From NCBI GenBank assembly GCA_947259095.1, contig CAMYLA010000028.1, forward strand, positions 1 to 47,186: a stretch of 47,186 bases of DNA, read 5' to 3'. Source of the DNA: an uncultured Acidimicrobiaceae bacterium (GTDB lineage Bacteria; Actinomycetota; Acidimicrobiia; Acidimicrobiales; SZUA-35). A program made the position numbers and the translations under genes. Position 1 is the first letter of the stretch. Each line of letters starts with the position of its first letter. Shown here piece after piece: positions 21,480-31,054 of the stretch. The notes beneath the pieces are model-generated. The model was not told the origin of the DNA. It searched no databases and was given only the letters and a program-made list of their open reading frames with translations.

Positions 21480-23432
21480 TCAGGCCTCGTCGTCGGTGGC
21501 GGCTCGGTCGGCGATCTCGGTCACGACGCCGGGATCGGCCAGGGTGGTGGTGTCGCCCAGTTCACGGCCGTCGGCGACGTCCCGCAGCAACCGGCGCATG
21601 ATCTTGCCGGAGCGGGTCTTTGGCAGGTCGGGCACGATGATCACCGTCTTCGGTCTGGCGATCTTGCCCAGCTTCACCCCAACGTGCTCCCGGATCTCGT
21701 CGCCCAACTCCTGGGACGGTTCGTTCCCACCCCGCAGGATCACGTAGCCGACGATGGCCTGGCCGGTCACGTCATCGGTGGCGCCAACAACCGCCGCCTC
21801 GGCCACCGATGCATGGTCGACCAGGGCCGACTCCACCTCGGTGGTCGAGATCCGGTGGCCGGAGATGTTCATCACGTCGTCGACCCGGCCCAACAGCCAC
21901 AGGTAGCCGTCGTCGTCGAGCTTGGCTCCGTCACCGGCGAAGTACCGGCCCTCGAACGTTGACCAGTAGGTCTCTCGATACCGTTCGTCGTCGCCCCAGA
22001 TCCCCCGCAACATCGCCGGCCAGGGGCGGGTGATGGTCAGGTACCCCCCGCCGTTGGTGACGACGTTGCCGTTGTCGTCGACCAGCTCGGCAAAAACCCC
22101 GGGGATGGCATGGCAGGCCGAACCGGGCTTGGTCGTGGTCACACCGGGCAGCGGACTGATCATGTGACCGCCGGTCTCGGTCTGCCACCACGTGTCGACG
22201 ATCGGGCGACCGTTGCCGCCAATGTGCTCGTGATACCACATCCACGCTTCGGGATTGATCGGCTCACCAACCGTTCCCAGGACCCGGAGGGTCGACAGAT
22301 CGTGTTTCGCCGGCTCCTGGGCGCCCCACTTCATGAACATCCGGATGGCGGTCGGCGCGGTGTAGAGCTGGGTCACCCCGTAGCGCTCGGCGATGTCCCA
22401 CAGCCGATCCTGGGACGGGGTGTCCGGCGTCCCCTCGTACATCACCGAGGTGACGCCATTGGCCAGCGGCCCGTAGACGATGTAGCTGTGGCCGGTGACC
22501 CAGCCGATGTCGGCTGCGCACCAGTAGATGTCGGTCTCCGGCTTGATGTCGAACACGTACTTGTGGCTGAACGCCACCTGGGTCAGGTAGCCGCCGGTGG
22601 TGTGCATGATGCCCTTGGGCTTGGCCGTGGTCCCCGAGGTGTAGAGGATGTAGAGCAGCTGCTCGGAGTCCATCGGCTCGGCCGGGCAGTGCTCGGCTGC
22701 GTCTGCCATCAATTCGTGCCACCAGAGATCACGGCCGTCGACCATGTCGAGCTCCAGGTCGCACCGGTTGGCCACGATCACCTTTTCCACGGTTGGCGCA
22801 CCGGAGGCCAGCGCCGTGTCGACCGTCGCCTTCAACGGTGACGGGGCGCCACGACGGTACCCGGCGTCGGCGGTGATGATGAGCCTCGCCTCGGCGTCGT
22901 CGCAGCGGTCGACAATGGCGTCGGCCGAGAAACCGCCGAAAATCACCGAGTGGGCTACCCCGATGCGGGCGCAGGCCAACATGGCGATCGGCAGCTCGAG
23001 GATCATCGGCATGTAGATGGCCACCCGGTCACCCTTGCCAAGGCCTTGCGCCTTCAACACGTTGGCGAACTTGCAGACCTCGGTCAGCAGTTCGGCGTAG
23101 GTGATGGTGACGGTGTCGCCGGGCTCACCCTCCCAGTGGTAGGCCACCTTGTCACCACGACCGGCCTCGACATGGCGGTCGAGGCAGTTGGCGGTGATGT
23201 TCAGCTCGCCACCGACGAACCACTTGGCGAATGGCAGCTCCCACTCCAGCGTGGTGTGGAAGTCCTTGCTCCAGGTGACCAGTTCGCGGGCCTGGCGGGC
23301 CCAGAACGCCTCGTAGTCGGCCTCGGCCTCCTCGTACAGGGAGCGATCGTTGGTATTGGCCTGCGCCGCGAAGTCCGGCGGCGGCGGGAAGCTGCGGTCC
23401 TCGATTTCGTAGACACCAATGGTTTCAGACAT
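21480..23432 (-). CDS. acs: acetyl-CoA synthetase (AMP-forming)
   Basis: The 650-aa protein is the usual length and shows all core motifs of the ANL superfamily Acs: SVIFGGFSADAI (160-172), the P-loop YTSGTTAKPKGI (264-275), TWWQTETGGHM in the substrate region, the hinge and A8 region GRVDDVMNISGHRISTTEVE, and PKTRSGKIMRRLLR with Lys610, the catalytic lysine that is acetylated for control in many bacteria. It converts acetate, ATP and CoA to acetyl-CoA in the cytoplasm. The start ATG 23432 follows AAGGGAGCC; earlier in-frame codons lack support. A TetR regulator lies upstream on the same strand. Confidence 0.96.
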   Translation of the reverse strand: MSETIGVYEIEDRSFPPPPDFAAQANTNDRSLYEEAEADYEAFWARQARELVTWSKDFHTTLEWELPFAKWFVGGELNITANCLDRHVEAGRGDKVAYHWEGEPGDTVTITYAELLTEVCKFANVLKAQGLGKGDRVAIYMPMILELPIAMLACARIGVAHSVIFGGFSADAIVDRCDDAEARLIITADAGYRRGAPSPLKATVDTALASGAPTVEKVIVANRCDLELDMVDGRDLWWHELMADAAEHCPAEPMDSEQLLYILYTSGTTAKPKGIMHTTGGYLTQVAFSHKYVFDIKPETDIYWCAADIGWVTGHSYIVYGPLANGVTSVMYEGTPDTPSQDRLWDIAERYGVTQLYTAPTAIRMFMKWGAQEPAKHDLSTLRVLGTVGEPINPEAWMWYHEHIGGNGRPIVDTWWQTETGGHMISPLPGVTTTKPGSACHAIPGVFAELVDDNGNVVTNGGGYLTITRPWPAMLRGIWGDDERYRETYWSTFEGRYFAGDGAKLDDDGYLWLLGRVDDVMNISGHRISTTEVESALVDHASVAEAAVVGATDDVTGQAIVGYVILRGGNEPSQELGDEIREHVGVKLGKIARPKTVIIVPDLPKTRSGKIMRRLLRDVADGRELGDTTTLADPGVVTEIADRAATDDEA

Positions 23433-23482
23433 CTGGGAGGCTCCCTTGAGGTGAAGGACGGCTGCTGCGACTGAACACGGCG

Positions 23483-23488
23483 ATACTA
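23483..23488 (-). promoter_or_regulatory. candidate -10 box for acs
   Basis: TAGTAT on the minus strand lies about 50 nt before the acs ATG and matches the box proposed for the PP2C gene. No good -35 is seen. Confidence 0.35.
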
Positions 23489-23562
23489 GTCCCCGGGTGT
23501 CGAGCCCGGCCATTGGACCGCGGTCGGGAGAAGCCGTTCGGTCGGCGGCCCGGATCGGGCGG

Positions 23563-24198
23563 TCAGAGCAGACGATCGTAGGTGGCTCGAAGGCCGACGA
23601 TCACCAATTCCAGACCGGCCTCGAACAACTCCTCACCGGTCAACTTGCCGTGCTCCAGCAAGAATTGGCGATGCTCTGGATCGGACACCCCGCTCACCTC
23701 GAGGCCGTCCTCGCCGTGGATCACCGCCGACATGCCGAGCTCGTTGGCGGCGTGGCCCATGACGAAGGAGACCGCAAACCGGAACGCCACCGAGGACTGA
23801 GCCGGGGTCATGCCCATCGACTCGAACCGCTGGTAGGCCCAGTGCAACACCCGCAGCGCAGTCGGCGAGATGGCGGGACGTGAGGTGAAGATCTCGACTG
23901 CGGCCGGATGGCGGAGCAACACGTTGTTGAAGGCGGTCAAACCCTCCCGGATAGCCGTCTCCCACTGGTCGTCGGCGACGTGGAACGGAAGATCGATCTC
24001 GCAGTACAGGCGATCGAGGACCGCATCGAGCAGGTCATCCTTGTTGTCCACGTAGTGGTACAGGGACATGGCCTCGACACCGAGCTCGGCACCCAGCTTG
24101 CGCATCGACAGCCCGGCCAATCCAACCTCATCGGTCAACCGGAGCGCCGTCTCGGCAATCAGATCCCTACTGAGGTTCTGCCGCCCATCCATCGTCAT
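23563..24198 (-). CDS. TetR-family regulator with TetR_C_1-type ligand domain
   Basis: The 211-aa protein begins MTMDGRQNLSRDLIAETALR and has the TetR helix-turn-helix LSMRKLGAELGVEAMSLYHYVDNKDDLLDAV in one run (about residues 29-59). The C-terminal domain (LTAFNNVLLRHPAAVEIFTS, ALRVLHWAYQRFESMGM, FVMGHAANE) fits the TetR_C_1 group related to classical TetR. The start ATG 24198 is 7 nt after TAGGGT, so it is probably leaderless; ATG 24192 is two codons further in. It points towards acs, 130 bp away, but whether it regulates acs is not shown. Confidence 0.87.
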   Translation of the reverse strand: MTMDGRQNLSRDLIAETALRLTDEVGLAGLSMRKLGAELGVEAMSLYHYVDNKDDLLDAVLDRLYCEIDLPFHVADDQWETAIREGLTAFNNVLLRHPAAVEIFTSRPAISPTALRVLHWAYQRFESMGMTPAQSSVAFRFAVSFVMGHAANELGMSAVIHGEDGLEVSGVSDPEHRQFLLEHGKLTGEELFEAGLELVIVGLRATYDRLL

Positions 24199-24205
24199 TC
24201 GTCCA

Positions 24206-24211
24206 ACCCTA
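24206..24211 (-). promoter_or_regulatory. candidate -10 box for the TetR gene at 24198
   Basis: TAGGGT on the minus strand ends 7 nt before ATG 24198 with no ribosome-binding site between, fitting a leaderless start. Confidence 0.45.
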
Positions 24212-24242
24212 GCCCCATCCGAAGGATCGGGCCCGCTGAAGA

Positions 24243-25178
24243 TCACCACACCGCAACCCACCAATCGCCAAGCCCGGAGGGTTCGAGGAGGGCCTCGGCT
24301 TCGGAGATTCTCGACCTCATGCGCAGGGCGGTCAGGTCGGGGGCGGCGGCGTTTTCGGTCCACCATTGCCGCCCCTCGTCGACCAACCGCTCGATCCCCC
24401 ATCGCCGCAGGAACTCGGCTTGGCGGACCAGCGGTTGGGTCGGGGTTGGCAGCTGATCCCAGGCCACATCGGTGGTGATATCGGCCGACCCAGGGTCGAC
24501 CAGTGGGTCTCGGCCCCGTTGATGGTGGCGGTAGGTCCGGAGCCAACCTCCCCTGTCGGCCAGCTCGGCGGTGGTCGGCGCACCGTAGTCGAACAGGCAC
24601 AGCCGGGCCGGCGCTGCGGCCAAGGTCTGACGGACCCAGCGGTCGGCGGCCTCCAACACCGGGGCCCGAGTCCCGATGGGGAGATCAAAAACCAACTCGG
24701 TGGGCGACAGGACCTCCCGGCCGTCGACGACGAAGACCTCCAGCAGGCCGTCGGCGCCTCCCTCGACGATACGAAACGGCAGGTTGTCGAGCAGTTCATT
24801 GGCCAGCACCACCGCACCGGAGAGATCCTCTGGCAGTTCGGCGAGCATCGAGCCCGGCGTCTCGACCACGTCGACGCCCACATAGTGCCAGGGCCGATCC
24901 GGTTTGGCCACGGCGATCGACTTCGCCAGCGTTCCCGGGCCGCACCCCACATCGTAGATCGGTAGCGGATCGGGCCGACCGAGCTCCTCCCACCACCCGT
25001 CGATCGCTTCGGCCACCACCGCACCGAACAACGGGCCGACCTCGGGACTGGTAATGAAGTCGCCCTGCCGGCGCCCGGCGGTGCCCCTGGTGGCATAGAA
25101 CCCGCCGGGACCGTACAGGCAGCGGGCCATGTACCGATCGAACCGCTCCGGTTGCGGTTCGCTCCGGTCGGCCGTCAT
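24243..25178 (-). CDS. NDUFAF7/MidA-type SAM-dependent methyltransferase (PF02636), linked to complex I genes
   Basis: The 311-aa protein fits the family of the mitochondrial complex I assembly factor NDUFAF7: RYMARCLYGPGGFYATR at the front, GDFITSPEVGPLFG (the diagnostic GDF-T-PE-S--FG motif), a SAM site IYDVGCGPGTLAKSI near residue 75, and VVLANELLDNLPFRIVE (the ANE-lD-lP motif). NDUFAF7 methylates an arginine of NDUFS2, the NuoD homologue, during complex I assembly. Here the gene follows nuoN by 16 bp on the same strand, so it is probably the last gene of the nuo operon. The link between location and role is inference but fits well. Confidence 0.82.
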   Translation of the reverse strand: MTADRSEPQPERFDRYMARCLYGPGGFYATRGTAGRRQGDFITSPEVGPLFGAVVAEAIDGWWEELGRPDPLPIYDVGCGPGTLAKSIAVAKPDRPWHYVGVDVVETPGSMLAELPEDLSGAVVLANELLDNLPFRIVEGGADGLLEVFVVDGREVLSPTELVFDLPIGTRAPVLEAADRWVRQTLAAAPARLCLFDYGAPTTAELADRGGWLRTYRHHQRGRDPLVDPGSADITTDVAWDQLPTPTQPLVRQAEFLRRWGIERLVDEGRQWWTENAAAPDLTALRMRSRISEAEALLEPSGLGDWWVAVW

Positions 25179-25194
25179 CTGCGGACCCGGGGGG

Positions 25195-26706
25195 CTACGG
25201 GTTGGCCAGCTCGACGAAGTCGGTGATGTCCGGCACCAACAGCGCCAAACCGCTGACCAGGGTGAAGAGCAGGGTCATGGCGATCGCCGCCGCCAGGGTC
25301 GGCGGGACCCGGACCGGTGAGTGGTCACCGTCGGGGGCCGGCAGGAACCACATGTGCTTGGCCACGTTCAGATAGTAGAAGGCGGCGATGACCGAGTTGA
25401 CCGCAGCCACGATGGCCAGCGTCGTCCCCCAGAACGATCCCGGCTCGAGCAGGGCGTTGAAGATCTGGAACTTGGCGAACCAACCACCCATGGGTGGGAT
25501 GCCGGTGAGGGAGAACAGGAAGGCGGTCATCGCTGCGGTGAGACCGGGGGCGTAGCGGAACATGCCACCGAAGCTCTCGATCTCCCCGGAGCGGGTCTTT
25601 CGGGCGGCGACGATGACCACGGCGAAGGCCCCGAGGTTCATGGCGGCATAGATCAGCAGGTAGGTGACGATCGACGACTGGACCGAATCCGGGACATCGC
25701 CGTAGACGGCCAGCGGGGCCAGCATGTAGCCGGCCTGGGCGATACCGGAGTAGGCCAACATCCGGACCACGTTGGTCTGGCGAAGGGCGATGAGGTTGCC
25801 CATCGTCATCGTGGCCGCAGCCAGGACCCACATCATCGGCTGGACAACGTCCGACACCTCGGGCAGGGCAAACAACACGATGGAGACGAGGCCGACGAAA
25901 CCGGCGGTCTTCGACGACACCGCCAGGAAGGCGGTGAGCGGCGTCGGCGCGCCCTCGTAGGTGTCCGGAGCCCAGGTATGGAACGGCACCGCCGACACCT
26001 TGAAGGCGAACCCGATCAAGGTGAACACCGCACCGATGACCACGAACGGGCTGGAGGAATTCTCGGCCAACCGCTCGCCGATGACCGACAGCCGGGTGTC
26101 GGCCGCCGCGCCGTACAGCATCGACATGCCGTACAACATGATCCCGGAGGCGAAGACCCCCATCAGCATGTACTTCAAGCCGGCCTCGTTCGACTTCAGG
26201 TCACGCTTGCGCCAGGCCGCCATCAGGTAGGCGGGGATCGACACCAACTCGAGGGCGATGAAGATCGACACCAGATCCCGGGCCGACGACATCACCAGCA
26301 TCCCCAACACCGAGGCCGCCAGCAGCTGGTAGTACTCGCTGTCGTAGTAGTCGCCCTCGGCCATGTAGTTGGTGCTGATCAGCACCACCACATAGGCCGA
26401 CAGCAGGAACAGGCCTTTCAGCACCAGGGCATAGTGGTCGACGACGTAGGCCCCGTCGAACAGGACCCGGGGCAGATCCTCGCCCTGGTCCCAGAGGGTC
26501 AGCACGGGGATCAGGGCCAACAGGAAACCGATCCCGGTCAGGCCGGGCATGAAACGCCGTGACCGCTCAAGGCCGATGATGTCGATCAGCGTGACCAGCG
26601 CGCCCCACCCGAGCACGATCAGCTCGGGGGCGAACGCATGCCAATCGATGGCCGGCCTGTTGAATTCGACGACCTCGCTGGTGGTCTGGGCCAGAACGGA
26701 GAGCAT
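25195..26706 (-). CDS. nuoN: NADH-quinone oxidoreductase subunit N
   Basis: The 503-aa, about 14-helix membrane protein is an antiporter-like subunit of complex I (proton pumping arm). Typical segments are AYVVVLISTNYM, SIFIALELVSIPAYLMAAWR, FKVSAVPFHTWAPDTYEGAPTP, MLAYSGIAQAGYMLAPL and LFSLTGIPPMGGWFAKF, with the conserved Lys and Glu positions of the family in place. The start ATG follows GTAGGAGCAG. The nuoM stop is 6 bp upstream and the methyltransferase gene 16 bp downstream. Confidence 0.95.
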   Translation of the reverse strand: MLSVLAQTTSEVVEFNRPAIDWHAFAPELIVLGWGALVTLIDIIGLERSRRFMPGLTGIGFLLALIPVLTLWDQGEDLPRVLFDGAYVVDHYALVLKGLFLLSAYVVVLISTNYMAEGDYYDSEYYQLLAASVLGMLVMSSARDLVSIFIALELVSIPAYLMAAWRKRDLKSNEAGLKYMLMGVFASGIMLYGMSMLYGAAADTRLSVIGERLAENSSSPFVVIGAVFTLIGFAFKVSAVPFHTWAPDTYEGAPTPLTAFLAVSSKTAGFVGLVSIVLFALPEVSDVVQPMMWVLAAATMTMGNLIALRQTNVVRMLAYSGIAQAGYMLAPLAVYGDVPDSVQSSIVTYLLIYAAMNLGAFAVVIVAARKTRSGEIESFGGMFRYAPGLTAAMTAFLFSLTGIPPMGGWFAKFQIFNALLEPGSFWGTTLAIVAAVNSVIAAFYYLNVAKHMWFLPAPDGDHSPVRVPPTLAAAIAMTLLFTLVSGLALLVPDITDFVELANP

Positions 26707-26712
26707 CTGCTC

Positions 26713-28254
26713 CTACTTTCCGAGCGCCTGGACGACGTCGCCGATGGCCGATGCCGAGTCGTTCGTCACATCGAAGATCAGGCTGGGCACGAAGCCGAGC
26801 ACCACGATCAGGATCACCATCGGCACCCAGGCAACCCACTCGGTGAACACCATGTCGTGGATCTCAGGATCGTCCTCGAACTCCTCCGATGGTGTACCGA
26901 AGGCGGTCCGCTGCAACAACCACAGCAGGTAGCCGGCGGCCAGGACCGTACCGATGGCGGCCACAACCATGTAGACCCGGAACAGCGTCACCGACAGGCC
27001 GTCGGCCGGCTGGTAGGAGGCCAGAATGGCGGGGAACTCCCCCCAGAAGCCGGCAAGGCCCGGCAGACCAAGCGACGCCATGGTGGTGATGCCGAGGATC
27101 CATCCCATCTTGGGGGCCTGGAGGAGCAGGCCCCCGAGCCGCTTGATCTCGAGTGTGTGGAACCGTTCCTTGATCGATCCGGCGATGAAGAACAACATCC
27201 CGGTGATGAGGCCGTGGGCGACCATACCGAAGATGGCGGCGTTGATGCCGAAGTCGGTGAGGGTGGCGATGCCGAGCATCACATAGCCCATGTGGGCAAC
27301 CGACGAGAAGGCGATGAGCCGTTTCATGTCGGTCTGGGCCAGGCAGCCCAGCGCACCGTAGATGATCCCGATGACGGCCAGCAGCCCGATCCACGGCGCC
27401 CACTCCACCGCCGCTTCCGGCAGGATCGGGATGGCGATTCGGATGAAGCCGTAGGTGCCGAGCTTCAGCAGCACTGCGGCCAGGATGACCGAGCCCTGGG
27501 TCGGGGCCTGGGTGTGGGCATCGGGCAGCCAGGTGTGGAACGGGAACATCGGCACCTTGATGCCGAAGCCCATGAACATGCCGCCGAAGATCAGCACCTG
27601 GGTGGTCAGCGAGATGTCGGAGCCGGCGACGAGGTCGGCCAGCCCTTCGATGCTGAAGGTCTCCGAGCCGGTGGCCCAGTACAGAGCCAGGAAACTGACC
27701 AGCATGAGCGCCGAACCGAACAGCGTGTAGAGGAAGAACTTGATGGCGGCGTAGAGTCGCTGCTCGCCGCCCCAGACCCCGATCATGAAGTACATCGGCA
27801 GCAGGACGACCTCGAAGAACACGAAGAACAGCACCAGGTCCCGGGCCACGAAGGTGCCGAGCATGCCGGTGTGCAGCACCAGCATGAGGATCAGGAACGC
27901 CTTGGCGTTCCCCGGCTCGGGAATGTGATTCCAGCTGTAGACGATGACGAGCGGAACCACCAGCAACGTGAGCGCAACCAGCGGCAGCGACATCCCGTCG
28001 AGCCCGATGGAGTACTCGGCGTTGATGACGTCGATCCACGACCGGTCGACCGTGAACTGCATCACGCCGGAGCGGTCGTAGTCGAAGTTCCCGAATAACA
28101 GCGCCCCGACGACAGCCGAAGCGATCGTCGCCACCAGGGCGATCATCTTGTGGAGTTCTTCTTCCTTTTCGGGAAGCAACATCATGACCAACACCCCGAC
28201 CAGCGGGAGGAAGACCATGGCGGTGATGCCCCAGGAATCTAGAAAGCTCTGCAT
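26713..28254 (-). CDS. nuoM: NADH-quinone oxidoreductase subunit M
   Basis: The 513-aa antiporter-like subunit has YSIGLDGMSLPLVALTLLVV, FFVFFEVVLLPMYFMIGVWG with its conserved Glu, PMFPFHTWLPDAHTQAPTQG, MKRLIAFSSVAHMGYVMLGI and GLPGLAGFWGEFPAIL, all standard for NuoM, and the usual 14 helices. The start ATG follows CAAGGACC. It lies 32 bp after nuoL and 6 bp before nuoN in one operon. The long plus-strand open frame opposite it (His/Gln/Asp-rich) is a codon-usage shadow. Confidence 0.95.
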   Translation of the reverse strand: MQSFLDSWGITAMVFLPLVGVLVMMLLPEKEEELHKMIALVATIASAVVGALLFGNFDYDRSGVMQFTVDRSWIDVINAEYSIGLDGMSLPLVALTLLVVPLVIVYSWNHIPEPGNAKAFLILMLVLHTGMLGTFVARDLVLFFVFFEVVLLPMYFMIGVWGGEQRLYAAIKFFLYTLFGSALMLVSFLALYWATGSETFSIEGLADLVAGSDISLTTQVLIFGGMFMGFGIKVPMFPFHTWLPDAHTQAPTQGSVILAAVLLKLGTYGFIRIAIPILPEAAVEWAPWIGLLAVIGIIYGALGCLAQTDMKRLIAFSSVAHMGYVMLGIATLTDFGINAAIFGMVAHGLITGMLFFIAGSIKERFHTLEIKRLGGLLLQAPKMGWILGITTMASLGLPGLAGFWGEFPAILASYQPADGLSVTLFRVYMVVAAIGTVLAAGYLLWLLQRTAFGTPSEEFEDDPEIHDMVFTEWVAWVPMVILIVVLGFVPSLIFDVTNDSASAIGDVVQALGK

Positions 28255-28286
28255 GAAAGGTCCTTGACTATTTCAGTGGACGAAGA

Positions 28287-30644
28287 CTAGACGGCGAAAA
28301 TGAGGACTGCGGCCAGGAGCACCGCAGCGCCGAACATCAGGGTTGCGTATTCCCGAACCTGACCGGTCTGACTCTTGCGAAGGAACTGGCCAGACTGCTC
28401 GGCGGTCCGACCCGAAGCGTTGACGGTGGCGTCGACAACCCCCTGGTCGATGAACCGGTAGACAAAGCGACCGACCGCGACCGATATCAACCCGGCGAGG
28501 TCGACCACACGGTCGAGCACGTGCTGGTTCACCCAGTAGGCGGCACGGGCCACCGGCCCCTTGACGCCTGCGACGATGACGTCGGTGTAGAGAAAATCGA
28601 GGTAGTACTTCTCTTCCAGCACCCTGTGCCCGGCGGCGGCGAGACCGTTGCGGGATGCGATGCCGTCGGCGTACTCGGTGGCCTTGGGATCCTTGGCGTA
28701 GAGCCGTTCGTAGTACCGCCACACCACGAACCCGGCCACAACCGCCAGACCGGTGGCGATCACCGCCAGCGCCAGGCTGGGTTTGGCGTGGGTGAAGCCG
28801 TTCTCGGCCCCGACGAACGAGGCGATCCCCGCCGGCTCGACCCAGTCCTCGAACAGGTGGGCCCAGCCGCTCGGCAGCCGCATGAAGTCGACGAACCCGC
28901 TTGGCATGTTGAGGAAACCGACCACCACGGCCATGAAGGCCAGGATGATCAGCGGAGTGGTGATCCGAGGTCCGGACTCGTGGGGATGTTCGTGGCCGCG
29001 GTAGTCGCCGAAGAAGGTGAGGTAGATCGTACGGGTCATGTAGGCCGCGGTCATCGCTGCGGTGATCATGCCGAAGATGAGCGGGAGGGTGTAGGTGCCG
29101 TTCCCGCCGGTGCCGGGGAAGGCGCCGGTACCGACCAGGATCTCGTCCTTTGACCAGAAGCCGGCCAACGGCGGGATACCGGCCAGAGCGGCGGAGCCGA
29201 TCATGAAGGTCCAGAAGGTCTTCGGCATGAACTTCCGCAGGCCGCCCATATCGGCCTTCATGTCGAAGCTGTGGTGGCAGGCGTGGCTGACCGAACCGGC
29301 ACCGAGGAACAGGCAGGCCTTGAAGAAGGCGTGGGTGAACAGGTGGAACATGCCGGCGGTGTAGGCCCCGACGCCGAGGGCCATGACCATGTAGCCGAGC
29401 TGTGAGACCGTTGAGTAGGCCAGGACCTTCTTGATGTCGCGCTGGACGAAGGCCAGGAGGCCGCCGCCGACGGTGGTGAGACCACCGATGAAGGCCATGG
29501 CGTTGATGCTGGAGCCGGCGATGCTGAACCCCTCGTAGAACACCGGGTAGAGCCGACCGATCAAGTAGACCCCGGCCACCACCATGGTGGCGGCGTGGAT
29601 CAGGGCCGACACCGGCGTGGGGCCGGCCATGGCGTCCGGCAACCAGGTGTGGAGGATGAACTGGCCGGATTTCGACATGACGGCGGCCATCAGACACAGC
29701 GCAGCGATGGTCAGCGTGCTGCGGGGAATCGCACCGGAGACCGCCATCTCGTTGATCTCGAGAATGCTGAAGGTGCGGCCGGCGGCGAAGTAGAGGATCG
29801 TCACGCCGATCAGGAGGCCGATGTCGCCGACACGGTTGGTCAGGAACGCCTTGAGGGCGGCGTCGGAGTTCGGTTTCTCCTCCCACCAGTGACCGATCAG
29901 GGCGAATGAGCAGACGCCGACCAGCTCCCAGCCGACGATCAACTGCAGGGTGCTGCTGGCCAACACCATGAACAGCATCGATGCGGTGAACAGCGAGAGA
30001 AATGCGAAGTAGTGGGTGTAGCGGCGGTCGCCGTTGACGTAGTCGGTGGAGTAGACGTGGACCAGCAACGAGATGAAGGTGACGACGAACAACAACATGA
30101 CAGACTGGCCGTCCACCAGGGTGCCGATCGAGATACTGAAACGATCGCTGTGGCCTGCAGCCTCACCGTGGCCTTCTTCACCATCGGACGTTTCCTCGCC
30201 GGCGGCTGCGGTGCCCTCGGCTGCTGCGGCCTCGTCCGATCCGTCTGAACCGAGGGTGACCTGGTTCGCTCCCGTCCCGATGCCGAACCACTCGACCTCG
30301 TTGACGACCGGGGCACCCCTTGGCGGCCCGTGCTCCTCACCGGCTTCGGCGGTGAGCACGACATCCTGGACCTCGCCGTCGGCGGTGACGAGCGAGCGTG
30401 CCTCTTCTTGTTCCTCCTCCTCCAGGCCCTGGATGTCACCGATCCAGGTGAAGGTGGTGAGCAGGGCCAACGCAAACGAGCCGAGCACGGCCACGATCCC
30501 GATCTCGGCGCCCTTGTATGGAAGGCGTTTACCGAAGAACAGGATCAGGAGAAACGACACCGCCGGCAGCGCCGGGATCAGCCAGACGTTGTCGTAGAGC
30601 CAGGGGTTGTCCGCCAGTTCGGCGGCTTCGTCAACAGCAAACAC
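28287..30644 (-). CDS. nuoL: NADH-quinone oxidoreductase subunit L with an acidic insertion
   Basis: At 785 aa this is well above the usual 610-660 aa. Core NuoL features are clear: FSISIGTLVDGQSVMLLFVV, VGWELVGVCSFALIGHWW, GQFILHTWLPDAMAGPTPVS, KKVLAYSTVSQLGYMVMALG and a long C-terminal segment for the lateral helix. Extra length comes largely from residues about 73-168, between the second and third helices, in two acidic blocks (GLEEEEQEEA.. and ..ETSDGEEGHGEA..) around a short strand WFGIGTGANQV. This loop lies on the outer face. The start is GTG 30644 with CTGAGGAACT just before it. Confidence 0.94.
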   Translation of the reverse strand: MFAVDEAAELADNPWLYDNVWLIPALPAVSFLLILFFGKRLPYKGAEIGIVAVLGSFALALLTTFTWIGDIQGLEEEEQEEARSLVTADGEVQDVVLTAEAGEEHGPPRGAPVVNEVEWFGIGTGANQVTLGSDGSDEAAAAEGTAAAGEETSDGEEGHGEAAGHSDRFSISIGTLVDGQSVMLLFVVTFISLLVHVYSTDYVNGDRRYTHYFAFLSLFTASMLFMVLASSTLQLIVGWELVGVCSFALIGHWWEEKPNSDAALKAFLTNRVGDIGLLIGVTILYFAAGRTFSILEINEMAVSGAIPRSTLTIAALCLMAAVMSKSGQFILHTWLPDAMAGPTPVSALIHAATMVVAGVYLIGRLYPVFYEGFSIAGSSINAMAFIGGLTTVGGGLLAFVQRDIKKVLAYSTVSQLGYMVMALGVGAYTAGMFHLFTHAFFKACLFLGAGSVSHACHHSFDMKADMGGLRKFMPKTFWTFMIGSAALAGIPPLAGFWSKDEILVGTGAFPGTGGNGTYTLPLIFGMITAAMTAAYMTRTIYLTFFGDYRGHEHPHESGPRITTPLIILAFMAVVVGFLNMPSGFVDFMRLPSGWAHLFEDWVEPAGIASFVGAENGFTHAKPSLALAVIATGLAVVAGFVVWRYYERLYAKDPKATEYADGIASRNGLAAAGHRVLEEKYYLDFLYTDVIVAGVKGPVARAAYWVNQHVLDRVVDLAGLISVAVGRFVYRFIDQGVVDATVNASGRTAEQSGQFLRKSQTGQVREYATLMFGAAVLLAAVLIFAV

Positions 30645-30688
30645 AGTTCCTCAGATCAGCGTCTGTCGGCCGGGGGCCGGCGACCAGG

Positions 30689-30721
30689 GTTCGACGGCGA
30701 CCCCTCCGGCAGGCGTCGAAC
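30689..30721. repeat. inverted repeat between nuoK and nuoL
   Basis: GTTCGACG (30689-30696) pairs perfectly with CGTCGAAC (30714-30721) over a 17-nt loop. It lies in the 106-bp nuoK-nuoL spacer, which holds no gene. It may tune mRNA processing or translation of the two genes. Confidence 0.4.
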
Positions 30722-30750
30722 GTCGCTTGATGTACCTCACGCACTCGCAC

Positions 30751-31050
30751 TCAGCCTTTCAACAGGTTTGCTTCGGCCACGTCGATACTGCGGCGGTTGC
30801 GGTAGATCAACAGAACGATGGCCAGGCCGACGCCGACCTCGGCTGCGGCGACGGCGATGATGAACAGGGCGAACACCTGACCGCCGATGTGCTGGTGAAA
30901 CGCACCGAAGGCCACCAGATTGATGTTCACCGAGTTGAGGATCAGTTCGATCGACATCAACACCAACACGCCGTTGCGCCTGGCCAGCACACCGTAGATC
31001 CCGATGCAGAACAAGGCCGCAGCGAGAAACAGAAATTGGTTCAGAAACAT
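30751..31050 (-). CDS. nuoK: NADH-quinone oxidoreductase subunit K
   Basis: The 99-aa protein has three membrane helices and the expected family marks: [29 protein letters not shown] contains the buried Glu of helix 2 (MSIELILN), and [20 protein letters not shown] holds the second conserved Glu. It is full length. It starts 4 bp after the nuoJ stop. Confidence 0.95.
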   Translation of the reverse strand: MFLNQFLFLAAALFCIGIYGVLARRNGVLVLMSIELILNSVNINLVAFGAFHQHIGGQVFALFIIAVAAAEVGVGLAIVLLIYRNRRSIDVAEANLLKG

Positions 31051-31054
31051 CCGA

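Noticed and set aside
25321..28098. Two plus-strand open frames of 413 and 486 codons, His/Gln/Asp-rich, opposite nuoN and nuoM
   Set aside because: They are the antisense of membrane-helix codons. The His/Gln/Asp richness is a mirror of hydrophobic codons, not a real low-complexity protein.
26864..29886. Extra minus-strand frames of 391 and 537 codons overlapping nuoM and nuoL
   Set aside because: They are frame-shifted readings of the same genes, Arg/His-rich and without motifs; the in-frame proteins are complete.
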